Source: Ampullaceana balthica (lineage: Eukaryota > Mollusca > Gastropoda > Lymnaeidae). Taken from it: a DNA stretch of 64,000 nt. Each line of letters begins with the position of its first letter. The stretch's first letter is position 1. Below the pieces are notes generated by a model, which saw only the letters and a list, made by a program, of their open reading frames with translations, was not told the origin of the DNA and did no database searches. The position numbers and the translations under genes are program-made. The stretch is taken from positions 196,501 to 260,500 of the forward strand of contig CALYLW010001005.1 of the NCBI GenBank assembly GCA_944989445.1. Reading direction: 5' to 3'. Shown here in pieces: positions 23,211 to 33,280 of the stretch.

Positions 23211-26200
23211 TTGCTAGATTCATATTATTCAATCAAACAAAACATGGATTACTACGAAAGATTCACCGCCATAGCTAAAGAAATGGGACTAAAAGGAAAA
23301 GAAATGAGAGATTTCATTGAAGAAAAAGTTGCTGAAGAAAAAGAAAATCAAAGAATTGCTAAAGAAGAAGCAAGAATAGCTGAAGAAAAAGAACAGCGAA
23401 GAAAAGCTGAAGAGAAAGAAAATCAAAGAGAAGCTGAAGAAAAAGCAAGAATAGCTGAAGAAAAAGAACAGCGAAGAAAAGCTGAAGAAAAAGAAAATCA
23501 AAGAATTGCTAAAGAAGAAGCAAGAATAGCTGAAGAAAAAGCAAGAATTGCTAATGAAGAAGAGATGCAAAGACTCATAGTAAAAAGAGAAATTGAACAA
23601 CTTGCAATCGATAAGTTAAAATTACAAAGGGAGCAAGACAGTAGTGGCCACAATCCTGGTGATGAAACAAATAGAAGGTCAGCACCAAGGGATACTATCA
23701 AAGTAAGAAAATATGATAGCCAAAAAGAAAAAATGGATGTTTATCTGGATTATTTCGAATCCATAATGGCTATGAAAGGCTATAATGAAGAAGATTGGCC
23801 AGCACAACTGATGACTCAATTAACTGGAGAAGCATTTGAAGCTTATAACAGTATAGCCAAAGAAGACAAAAGCATATATAAGAATGTCAAAAAGGCACTT
23901 CTATGTCATTTTGGAAAGTCAGAAAATGATTATAGAAGAGAATTTCATGAAATGAGAATCAAGATGGGCAAAGATCCACAGATCATAGTACATGAAGCAC
24001 AAGTCAAACTAACAAAATGGCTGGAACTGACAGCAATAGATACGAGCAATCCAAAGGCCATAATAGACATGGTGTTAATTGACAAGTTTTTAGAAAATGC
24101 AACACCAACCCTATTCACATATTTGACTGACAAGAAAGTTCGTACTCAAGCAGAGCTAACAAATGCATTACGAACATTCAAAGACTCTCATCCGAATGTG
24201 GAAATGGATAAGAGACAAGACATATTTGCAGCAATAAAAATTAAAAGTCAAGAAAAAAGGCAAGGTATGAGAAACCAGAGTCTGCCAAACCAAGGCAACA
24301 GACAAACTATTTGTTGGTACTGTAACAAGCCAGGACATATGGCGAAGCAGTGTTACCACAATAAAGGACAACCAAATAGGGTGTCACCTAATGGCAGCCC
24401 TATAAGAAAGAAAACAGAAGAAAGGTCAAGACAAGGTCATTTTGAAAGCAAAGGTAGAAGATCATGGAGAGGCAGATACAATCATGACTCCAGATACAGA
24501 AATCATGATCAGCCCTGGAGAAGGAATGACCACCAAGAGGGAGATAATAAAGGAAAAATGAAACAAGAAGAATCACAATCTAGTAGTACTGTGGCTACTA
24601 TCAAGGATCATGGCACACTGAAATGTTACCCAGTGTACATCAATGATCGAAAGTGTATGTGTCTTCGTGACACTGGATGCACAACAATTGTAGTCCGTGA
24701 TAAGATGGTGAAAGAAGAAGAGTATGATGGGAAAAAAGACACACTGATAATGGCTGATGGCACAAAGAGAGAGTGTCCAACTGCAATTTTCACCATCAAC
24801 TCACCCTGGTTTCATGGTAAAGTTAGAGCTAGAGTTTTACAAGACGCCATTTGTGATCTTATTATAGGGAACATTGAAGGTGTGGTAGACAATACTGATG
24901 AAGTATACAAGGCCTGGCATGACAACAACCATCAAGTATGTGCTACTGTACAAACAAGAGCCACCACAAAAAGAAAAGAGATCACAGACATTGAAGTTGA
25001 TGAGAAACTTGAAATAGGAAGCCAACTGATGTCCAAACAAGAGTTCAAACAACTACAAGAAGAAGACAACACAATCAGGGAAATAAAAATGAAACTTATC
25101 AAAGACAATGAAACAGGCCAAAACAAAAATTACAAGCTAGATAAAGGCATATTAATAAACATTGCACAGGAAGGTACGTGCAAAAGAGTGGTTCTTCCCA
25201 AAAAGTTACAGGAAACCATTATCAAAATGACACATGACAGTCCTTTAGGTGGACATATGGGCGCCAAGAAAACAATTACTACAATAGCAGAAAACTTTTA
25301 CTGGCCTAAAATGGCAAGGCAGATAAAAGAATACATCAAGGCATGTACTGTGTGTCTACGACATAATCCCAAAGATGGGAGGCACACAGCACCCATACAA
25401 TCATCTGACAAGGCAAACTTCTTATTCGAGAAAATTGCCATAGACCTGATAGGACCATTCAAAAAGATGTCAAAGAAGAAACATATGTATGCTCTAACCA
25501 TAGTGGACATAGCCACCAGATGGGGTGAAGCTATCCCACTGAAGCGAATAGATGCAGAAAATATATGCAACGCATTACTCAATGTTTTTAGCAGATATGG
25601 TTTCCCTCAAACACTTCTGTCGGACAATGGCAGCCAATTCAAGGGTCAGATGACACAAGCCATTATGAAAATGTTAAACATTACACAAGTACACAGCACA
25701 GTGTACCATCCACAGTCAAATGGAGTGATTGAAAGACTAAACAAAACCATCAAGAATATGCTATTAAAGGTGACAGTGGACCATGAGGACAGATGGCATG
25801 AATATTTACCCTTAGTTCTGTTTGCATACAACAGCAGCAAACATGAAAGCACTGGCTTTAGTCCTTTTGAGTTAATGTTTGGCCAAAACCCTACAAGTCC
25901 CTTAAAGAATTTCAAAGAAAGGCTTATAAGTAAACAAGATGCCATACAGGACAGATATCAGCTGATGTCAGACACTAGAGATAAAATACTTTACAGTATT
26001 GAAGCAGCAAAGCAAAGACTAATCAAGCAAAGTACAAGACATAGAGAAATCAAAAATAGACACAGACATTTGAGAACATTTGAGCCTGAACAACAAGTCC
26101 TAGTATGCTTACCAAACACAAAGAATGAAATCACATGGGAAGGTCCATACAAAATTGAAGAGAAACTTAGTGATGTCACATATAGTGTCAATATCAAAGG

Positions 26201-27746
26201 ACATGTGAAAAAATTACATATTGACAAACTAAGAACATATGATGACAATAAAGAAGGAAAGCAAACTGTTAATGTCATCATCAAGGTAAATGATGAAAAT
26301 GACAATGCAATGAAAATGAACAGTCTTGACAGTGAAAAAATATCATCTGACATACCAGATAATATGAAACACAGAGTGATCAAAATTGTTCAAAAATACA
26401 AAGGTGTCATAACAAAAGAAACAGGCAACACAAAAACTGTGACTCACAAGATACAAGTTTTGGAACATGAACCCTTCAAGACCAAAGTATACCCTATTCC
26501 AATGGCACATAGAGACACAGTAAGGCAAGAAATTGACTACCTACTTAAAGAAAACAAAATAAGAAAAGCAGTTGAAGCTAATTATACCTCACCAACTGTC
26601 ATAGTAAAAAAGAAGAATGGAAAGATTCGACTGTGCTGTGACTACAGACAGTTGAATAATATTACAAAATTGGATCATGAACCTATTGGAGACCCAAGAG
26701 ACATTATAGACATAATTGGTACTTCCAGAATATTCACTACATTTGACTTAAACAGAGGTTTTTGGCAGATTAACATGGATCCTGATTCTATACAATACAC
26801 TGCATTCATAGCCATGGATGAGGTGTATGAATGGTTAGTAATGCCATTTGGACTGGTCAACAGTACGGCCACTTTTAGCAGATTTATGAAAGTGATGCTA
26901 AAAGGAATTCCAAATGTGGTACATTATGTCGACGATATATGCATCCACACTAAAGATTGGGAATCACATATCCATACACTTGAAGCTGTACTGGATAGAC
27001 TCAAGAAACATAATGTGACAATCTCACCAGAAAAGATCAACATTGGAAAGAAGTATATAGATTTTTTGGGATACAGAATAGGAGGCGGTGCAGTCACTCC
27101 CACTGCAGAAAATGAAAACAAGATATTTAATCTGTCTGTCCCAAAATCTAAAAAACAAGTGCAAGCCCTGCTGGGACTATGTAACTTTTACAGACCTTTT
27201 ATTGCAAATTATGCAGAAATAGTTCATCCACTAACACAAGTTACAAAAACCAAAGATATTAGAAAATTTCAATTTCCAGGAGATTGCCTCAACGCATTAG
27301 AGAACATTCAGGAGGCATTCAGGAAGAAACCCATCTTGGTTACACCTCAATGGGACAAACCTTTCATTGTTTCTACCGATGCATCGTCCATTGCATTAGG
27401 AGCGTGCCTCATGCAAGAACATGATGGTATCCTACATCCTATACAGTATCTTAGCAGAAACTTGACCAAAACAGAGTGTAACTACAGCACCATAGAGAGA
27501 GAATGTCTAGCCATAGTGTTGGCTCTACAAAAACTTCAAAAATACCTTCTAGGTAGAACATTCACTCTCCTAACAGACCACAAACCACTTGTGGCATTCA
27601 ACAAGAAGAAGATCAGCAACGCCAAAGTGAATCGTTGGGCTATGCTATTAGCCGACTACAAATTTGACATTAAACCTGTGAAGGGAAAGGACAATGTGGT
27701 TGCAGACATATTAAGTAGAATGACAATAAATAAAGACACTCTGTGA
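23211..27746 (+). CDS. gag-pol: Gag-Pol polyprotein, integrase before RT
   Basis: An intact 1511-residue polyprotein with no frameshift between Gag and Pol. Residues about 30-135 are a Glu/Lys/Arg/Gln-rich coiled coil built of near-repeats (EEKEQRRKAEEKENQR). Gag core lies at about 160-330. A CCHC zinc knuckle starts at C368 (CWYCNKPGHMAKQC). The aspartic protease has D487-T-G. The integrase HHCC domain runs from H675 to about 715 (H-x-G-G-H, C712-T-V-C). The catalytic triad is D745, D805, E841 with D-D-35-E spacing, and RNase H has D1390 and TDHKPL. RT carries LCCDYRQLN, MPFGLVNS and YVDD at 1239-1242. The Met at 23244 is an alternative start. With one frame, Gag excess would need protein processing or another mechanism, since no slippage site is required. 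All key residues are present, so it may encode active enzymes. Confidence 0.93.
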   Translation: MLDSYYSIKQNMDYYERFTAIAKEMGLKGKEMRDFIEEKVAEEKENQRIAKEEARIAEEKEQRRKAEEKENQREAEEKARIAEEKEQRRKAEEKENQRIAKEEARIAEEKARIANEEEMQRLIVKREIEQLAIDKLKLQREQDSSGHNPGDETNRRSAPRDTIKVRKYDSQKEKMDVYLDYFESIMAMKGYNEEDWPAQLMTQLTGEAFEAYNSIAKEDKSIYKNVKKALLCHFGKSENDYRREFHEMRIKMGKDPQIIVHEAQVKLTKWLELTAIDTSNPKAIIDMVLIDKFLENATPTLFTYLTDKKVRTQAELTNALRTFKDSHPNVEMDKRQDIFAAIKIKSQEKRQGMRNQSLPNQGNRQTICWYCNKPGHMAKQCYHNKGQPNRVSPNGSPIRKKTEERSRQGHFESKGRRSWRGRYNHDSRYRNHDQPWRRNDHQEGDNKGKMKQEESQSSSTVATIKDHGTLKCYPVYINDRKCMCLRDTGCTTIVVRDKMVKEEEYDGKKDTLIMADGTKRECPTAIFTINSPWFHGKVRARVLQDAICDLIIGNIEGVVDNTDEVYKAWHDNNHQVCATVQTRATTKRKEITDIEVDEKLEIGSQLMSKQEFKQLQEEDNTIREIKMKLIKDNETGQNKNYKLDKGILINIAQEGTCKRVVLPKKLQETIIKMTHDSPLGGHMGAKKTITTIAENFYWPKMARQIKEYIKACTVCLRHNPKDGRHTAPIQSSDKANFLFEKIAIDLIGPFKKMSKKKHMYALTIVDIATRWGEAIPLKRIDAENICNALLNVFSRYGFPQTLLSDNGSQFKGQMTQAIMKMLNITQVHSTVYHPQSNGVIERLNKTIKNMLLKVTVDHEDRWHEYLPLVLFAYNSSKHESTGFSPFELMFGQNPTSPLKNFKERLISKQDAIQDRYQLMSDTRDKILYSIEAAKQRLIKQSTRHREIKNRHRHLRTFEPEQQVLVCLPNTKNEITWEGPYKIEEKLSDVTYSVNIKGHVKKLHIDKLRTYDDNKEGKQTVNVIIKVNDENDNAMKMNSLDSEKISSDIPDNMKHRVIKIVQKYKGVITKETGNTKTVTHKIQVLEHEPFKTKVYPIPMAHRDTVRQEIDYLLKENKIRKAVEANYTSPTVIVKKKNGKIRLCCDYRQLNNITKLDHEPIGDPRDIIDIIGTSRIFTTFDLNRGFWQINMDPDSIQYTAFIAMDEVYEWLVMPFGLVNSTATFSRFMKVMLKGIPNVVHYVDDICIHTKDWESHIHTLEAVLDRLKKHNVTISPEKINIGKKYIDFLGYRIGGGAVTPTAENENKIFNLSVPKSKKQVQALLGLCNFYRPFIANYAEIVHPLTQVTKTKDIRKFQFPGDCLNALENIQEAFRKKPILVTPQWDKPFIVSTDASSIALGACLMQEHDGILHPIQYLSRNLTKTECNYSTIERECLAIVLALQKLQKYLLGRTFTLLTDHKPLVAFNKKKISNAKVNRWAMLLADYKFDIKPVKGKDNVVADILSRMTINKDTL

Positions 27747-28286
27747 ACTCCTAACTGATAAAACCAGAGACTATTAAAAAGACATTCTGTGAATTACTAA
27801 ATGATAAAATAAGAGACTGTTTTAACAGTAGTCTGTGAATTCCTAAAGGATACAAACAGAGACTGTAATTATATTAATGATTTTATTGGTTGAACAATGG
27901 ACAAGGAACAGTGTTTGAATTCCACTGGATTATTAGTTAATTTTAATAATATTGAGTGTTTAAATGTTTTAATTACACAAAATTACAGATGTGTTTAAAA
28001 GTCCCTTTTCATTTTTTCAGCACAGGTAGACGGATGCAGTCCTACAGATTTTTTCTCATTATTTCTTATGTTAAGACTGATGCAGTCCTACAGATTTTTT
28101 CTCATTATTTCTTATGTTTAGACTGATGCAGTCCTACAGATTTTTTCTTATTGATTCTATATCCAGAAGTTGTATGTAAGAAAATGAATGTTCATTGATG
28201 ATAAATATTTGAAATTTGAATATAGATATAGATTGATTTGATTTTATGAAGACCAAAAATGTTGTATTTCATAAACATTTTTTTTT
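27747..28286 (+). other. Retrotransposon 3' untranslated region with tandem repeats
   Basis: Two sets of short repeats are present. At 27735-27860 a unit of about 50 bp containing CTGTGAATTCCTAA and AGAGACTGT occurs three times, diverged. At 28031-28150 a 45-bp unit containing ACTGATGCAGTCCTACAGAT and TTTTTCTCATTATTTCTTAT occurs about 2.7 times, nearly identical. Confidence 0.85.
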
Positions 28287-28302
28287 GAAGGATGGGGGTG
28301 AA
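28287..28302 (+). promoter_or_regulatory. Polypurine tract
   Basis: GAAGGATGGGGGTGAA directly precedes the 3' LTR start TGTCACATC. It is purine except for two T and would prime plus-strand DNA synthesis. Confidence 0.8.
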
Positions 28303-28613
28303 TGTCACATCTGATTAACATAATTTTGTGACGTAAGGTCACGTGTACAAGAGACGCGGGAAGAAAGGAGCATTTCTATTGGTTGAAAGTGTTGGGCGAA
28401 CAGTGGTGTGTAGACTTCCGACATGGAAGCATGATAGTGAATAACTCAAGATTTCCACGTTATATTACCTCAAATGATTCTTATGTGTACAATATATATA
28501 TGTATATTAAAGTTGTTTTGGATAAACGAATTCTTCAGTGAATTATTGTGCACAAGATTATTACTGTGAGAACGCCTACATAGAAAGAGAATATATAAAG
28601 ATACATCGTTACA
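28303..28613 (+). repeat. 3' LTR, complete (311 bp)
   Basis: Runs from TGTCACATC to ATCGTTACA, with canonical TG and CA ends. ATCGTTACA is repeated just outside (28617-28625), which makes the exact right edge slightly uncertain. It holds TATATA-rich promoter-like sequence near 28489-28506. Confidence 0.88.
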
Positions 28614-29020
28614 TTATCGTTACAATTAGGGTGTTGGCAAACCTGGTAATTGTAATTTTTGTACTGCTTATTCTGTAAAGCAAGTCATTTATTAAATATA
28701 TTTAAATCAATTAAGATTTTAGAATTAATACACACATAAATAACCCCAAATCTATTACTATCCTATTATACATGATTATAAAAAATTATGAAGAGTTTGT
28801 TAAGATATTATAGCGACTTAGTTTTTTCACAGTGTCTGCTGCTATGACTTGTAACATTATGAAATAATGTTTTGCTACGACTATGTCGTAGCAGTAGTTT
28901 ACCGGCTAATGTTACGACTAGTCCTAACACTAGCAATATCTTTATATGTAACTCTTACATTCATATTTAAAATGTAATTATATGTATCTTTTATATTTTC
29001 CATAACACTGTCACTGATGA

Positions 29021-30524
29021 CTAAGGTTGTTAACGGTTAACCGGTCCTGGGATCAGGACTGGTCCCAATTAATCAGGACCGGTTAATCGCAACTTCAATA
29101 AGCTTTTAACCTGGAGTTCGTTTTTGTTGTGTTACGGTTAAGATGCAGGGCATCATATGAGACTAACGCGAGGAATGGTGACTTCAAATCGCTTTCTCCA
29201 TATTCCGGTATATAAATAATATACACGTCATCCCTATTGGTATAATTCGCTTACGGCTAAGGAATGATTTTTTAAATTTTTAATTTGCTTGGTTGTCGAG
29301 GCACTGTACGAGAGCTAACACACAGTGCAGGTTTGATGTGAACAACCGTCAAGGTCGCGGCTGTTATTATTTATATTACGTGAGTCATTTGATAGGAGAA
29401 GCAAATATACCAGGCGATTAATCGGTCCTCAAATCCGAGTTAGGTCTTTTAGTGACAGTTTTCCTGCAAGTCAAAGGCATTTGACGTAAGATTACCACAT
29501 TAATTTCAAAACTGATAATTTCTTTAAAAAATGTAATTGTATGTGTTGGAAGGGGAGGGGAGTAAGGCGAGTGTAGCTCAGACCCTATTGCAGTGGTCGC
29601 GAAACCATGGCTCGCGAGCCAGATGTGGCTCTATTGATGGCTGCATCTGGCTCTCAGACAAATGTTCGATTATGTTGAAAAGCGTTTATCCAGACTGCTT
29701 GGATCTACATATTATTTGCATGTAAAAAACAGCATAATAATGTTATTAAAAAGAATTCAGAGACATAATTATTGTACTTTTAGTGATGAAATTACACAAA
29801 ATGCACACGTTTACTTGAATTTTTAGTTTTAAACATAATGTATGGCTCTCACAGAATTACTTTTCTAAATATGTGGTGTTTATGGCTCTCTCAAGCAAAA
29901 AGTTTCCCGACCCCTGTCCTATTGGAACAGGAAAAAGATGGGGAACGTCGTGTGCACCGCAAAATTCAATAATTCTGGCGAGTTGACGATTGAAAAATAA
30001 AATGGTATTTAAATAAATTCCATTTTATTATCACTGTTTACTCCGTATGCTTTATAATTTTATTATTATTATTATTTTTATTTCATGAGTTGACCGGCAT
30101 CACACGCAAGACTCGAGAGGTAAACATGACGAGGCGAGGCGTAGCTTTTTCAAACTAAGGAAAAATACCTCGCTAACTTAATCGAATGGTTTAACCGGTC
30201 CTTTTATATAGAATGGTTAATCATGAGTCCTTTAAAAAGAAACAAAAAAAAACTAACCGCTAATTAAAATTTTACTAAAAACCATCACTATTTACTTAAT
30301 TCTTTGGCAGATTTTTTTATATTTTTAAATTCGCTGAATTGAGGGCATCGCGAAAAATAACTAAACGGAAGCGGGCTTTGATACCACCATCAGACGACGC
30401 GAGGAGAAAACATTCTCTCATTGGTCCTTAAAACATAAGGCATATATATAGGGACTGGTGGTTAACCGGTCATTTTTTGAACGGTTAACCGGTCCTCAAA
30501 ACCAAGCGATCTTAACAACCTTAG
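29021..30524. mobile_element. DNA element with CTAAGGTTGTTAA inverted ends
   Basis: The left end is CTAAGGTTGTTAACGG and the right end is CTTAACAACCTTAG. Inner blocks GGTTAACCGGTCC recur in both halves. No transposase was recognised and no convincing target duplication is visible. A 326-bp hAT MITE is nested inside. Confidence 0.65.
29591..29916. mobile_element. hAT MITE nested in 29021-30524
   Basis: The ends are CAGTGGTCGCGAAACCATGG and AGTTTCCCGACCCCTG, inverted. Flanks CCCTATTG and TCCTATTG match at 7 of 8, an 8-bp hAT duplication. The inside repeats ATGTGGCTCT/TATGGCTCTC near both ends. The minor open frame over its left edge is not a gene. Confidence 0.82.
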
Positions 30525-30940
30525 TAATAACTAATGTGTGACTAATGTTTGTAACATTGTAGGATGCTGATTCATTCACTTTTATGCAAATGATCCTTAT
30601 CTTAAGCTTAAGGGCCTTTTTTTCTTAGCATATGCCCAATGCATGTTCACCGCTTCCGGAGATATGAGGGTTAAGGAATGAAAAAAAGTGAAGCTTTCTT
30701 AATTTAAAAAAAAATTCAGAAGAAATTTAAATAAATGCAATAAAGGTTTTATTCAAACAACCAATCACATATAATTGAATCAGCCTTTTAAAGTCTGTTA
30801 GCAATTTATTTATACCTCTTACATCTGCATTTATATTACAATTACATTTAATATGTTTATGCTTCAAACTCGAACTGTGATCTATTGATATTTATGTAAT
30901 ATAGAACAAAATGCATTAAAATTTAGTTTACCTTGGATTG

Positions 30941-32663
30941 CCATAGAAAGAATCCAAGATCTACCAGTGCTAGATCAGCTTGATGCTCCACCGTCACTAG
31001 AGGAGCTTAGTCGGGCTATCGATCATCTGAGCAATGGGAAGGCCCCAGGCAACAATGGCATTCCTGCAGAAGTCCTTAAGCACGGCCAGCCAGCACTACT
31101 AAAGCCTCTGCACGAACTCATGTGTGATTGCTGGGAACACGGTCACATCCCACAGGATATGCGTGATGCCAAAATAGTCACGCTTTATAAAAACTAAGGT
31201 GATCGCAGCGATTGCAACAACTATCGTAGCATCTCCTTACTGAGTTTTGTGGGAAAGGCTTTTGCCAGAGTGATCCTTGGACGCCTGCAAACTCTGGCTC
31301 ATAATGTCTACCTGGAATCACAATGCGGTTTTCGGGCTGGCCAGTCAACCATGGACATGATCTTCTCACTCCGTCAGCTACAAGAGAAATATCAGGAGCA
31401 ACAGAAAGCCCTCTTCGTTGTCTTCATAGATCTAACAAAGGCATTTGACCTGGTCAGCCGCAAGGGTCTGCTACGTATATTGGAAAAAATAGGATGTCCG
31501 CCGTGGCTTCTCTCCATCATCGAGTCCTTCCACACCAATATGCAAAGCATAGTGCTCTTCGATGGTGCCACCTCAGAACCCTTCCCAGTTTGTAGCGGAG
31601 TCAAACAGGGCTGTGTTCTGGCTCCAACTCTCTTCGGTATCTTTTTCTCAATGCTACTGTGTCATGCTTCGAGGGTGTAAACATCCACACCAGGTCGGAT
31701 GGAAATCTATACAACATCAGCCGTCTCCGTGCGAAGCGAAAAGTGGAAACTGTTTTAATTAGAGAGTTGCTCTTCGCGGATGACGCAGCCCTTACCTCAA
31801 ATTCAGAGATAGGTCTCCAACTTTCGGTCAATAAGTTCTCAGAGGCATGCAAGGATTTTGGTCTAACGATAAGCCTCAAAAAGACCAACATTATGAGACA
31901 AGGAACAGACTGCTTCCCAGCAATTTCCATTGAGGGAAAAACCTTGGATGTCGTCGAGGATTTTACCTACCTTGGCAGTAACATCACAAGCACACTCTCC
32001 CTGGAAAAGGAAATTGAAACCAGAATCGGCAAGGCTGCATCATTAATGGCTAGGCTGAATCAAAGAGTGTGGAACAATGCACAGCTTACTGATAGGACGA
32101 AAATCACTGTGTAGCAAGCCTGCGTGCTCAGCACACTCCTCTATGGCAGCGAGTGCTGGACGACCTATGCCAAACAAACAAAGCAACTGAACAGCTTCCA
32201 CTTACGATGCTTGTGCAGGATTCTGCACATCAAGTGGCAGGATAAGATCACGAATGTCGAGGTACTCAGAAGGAGTCATATGCTAAGCTTGCACTCAATC
32301 CTGAGTGAGAGGCGCCTGCGGTGGTTGGGACATATCCGCAGGATGAGCCCGGAGCGCATTCCAAGAGCCTTGCTTTACGGCGAGCTGTCAACTGGTATGC
32401 GGAAGAGAGGACGCCCCTGCTTGCGCTTCAAGGATGTCTGCAAGAAAGACATGACTCTGGCGCAGATTAACAATAAAACGTGGGAGACCATTGCTGTGGA
32501 GCGCACCTCCTGGCGGGCAAAAGTGCGCGAGGACATTCAAGTCGCGGAAGCTTCCCTTACAGCCAGGAGCGAGGAGAAAAGGGCCAGGAGAAAGGGGAAG
32601 GGGGGTAGATGAGCAGGAGGAAATGCCATCATCCCATGAGGATGGACGGATGCCATAGAATAG
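30941..32663 (+). mobile_element. 5'-truncated LINE with 11-bp target duplication
   Basis: ACCTTGGATTG occurs at 30930-30940 and again at 32664-32674. Between them is LINE coding sequence that starts inside the reverse transcriptase, so the endonuclease half was never copied in. This is the usual outcome of target-primed reverse transcription. There is no long A-tail. The end reads GGATGCCATAGAATAG. Confidence 0.85.
30943..32612 (+). pseudogene. Non-LTR reverse transcriptase, disrupted
   Basis: Recognisable reverse transcriptase and C-terminal segments run in order: NGKAPGNNGIPAEVL near 31033, NNYRSISLLS near 31216, FRAGQSTMDMIFSLRQLQ near 31329, FIDLTKAFD near 31423, SGVKQGCVLAPTLFGIFFS near 31597, FADDAAL near 31774, and LYGSECW plus RRLRWLGHIRRMSPERIP in the C-terminal part. 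It is broken by a TAA at 31195, a frameshift near 31660 and a TAG at 32112. The long C-terminal region is typical of a LINE family common in invertebrates and fish. I do not assign a clade. Confidence 0.88.
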
Positions 32664-33224
32664 ACCTTGGATTGTCATTGATTTTCTTTAATCCAGAGGG
32701 AGGGACTTTTTTTGTGCAGAACGCTGCCTGGAACAAAATCATTGGTTGGCTGCATGAACATTTTTAGTAATCTGCTGTTCCTGTTTTAATGATAAAACTT
32801 GGCTTTAGAAAAGTTTGGCTAAAAGATAGGTATAATCAGTGAAATATTACAATGGTTATAAGTTAAAGAAAGTTACAGATTTAAACTGTTGACGTGAATC
32901 TGAAAAGGCTTTTTAAGGTTGTTAATCACAATTTATACATATTGTGATTACATTAAACCAGTTCTTGCATTTATTACTTCATTGGGTCAGAATGAACCTT
33001 TAGTTTGCCACCCATGATCTGAACCACAAACAAACTATTCTCTCTGTCTAACCCATAATGCATGTGTATACTTTTCAAGGATTCAACATTGATTCATTTT
33101 GAGTGAAAAATGTGTAAAACAATGAAAGTCGCTTTATTATTGAAATTGTATGGATTTCAGTTATTTAAATGTTTCATGATATTTCCGCTTTGTTTGTTTC
33201 ATTTGTGCAAGATTTGACCTCAAG

Positions 33225-33280
33225 ATGACAATTTTTACTTTGGGGATCTTTGTGTCCATTTGCTTTAGTTTGACACGGGG
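33225..33280 (+). CDS. CD109-like exon 1, signal peptide
   Basis: ATG in context CAAGATGA opens MTIFTLGIFVSICFSLTRG, a short hydrophobic signal peptide. The donor is GTGAGT, phase 2. The last glycine codon is completed by exon 2, which continues with the family-typical start SFLALAPKEAHPGWPLNI. Confidence 0.85.

Larger units (their letters stand above)
22151..28613 (+). mobile_element. Ty3/gypsy LTR retrotransposon, Gmr1-like
   Basis: A nearly full-length element: partial 5' LTR, primer-binding site, 0.8-kb leader, one uninterrupted Gag-Pol frame, repeat-bearing 3' untranslated region, polypurine tract and complete 3' LTR. Integrase precedes reverse transcriptase. That is the order of Ty1/copia, but the RT, RNase H and HHCC-DDE integrase resemble Ty3/gypsy. 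This rearranged order defines the Gmr1 group, first described from Atlantic cod. The paired LTR stretches differ at only a handful of positions over about 223 bp, mostly short indels, so the insertion is fairly young. The left target duplication is lost in the gap. Confidence 0.92.

Noticed and set aside
23289..23600. Minus-strand Phe/Ser-rich frame
   Set aside because: It is the antisense shadow of the Glu/Lys-rich Gag coiled coil.
31249..32612. Several separate host genes
   Set aside because: All are frame pieces of one LINE reverse transcriptase with a shared target duplication.
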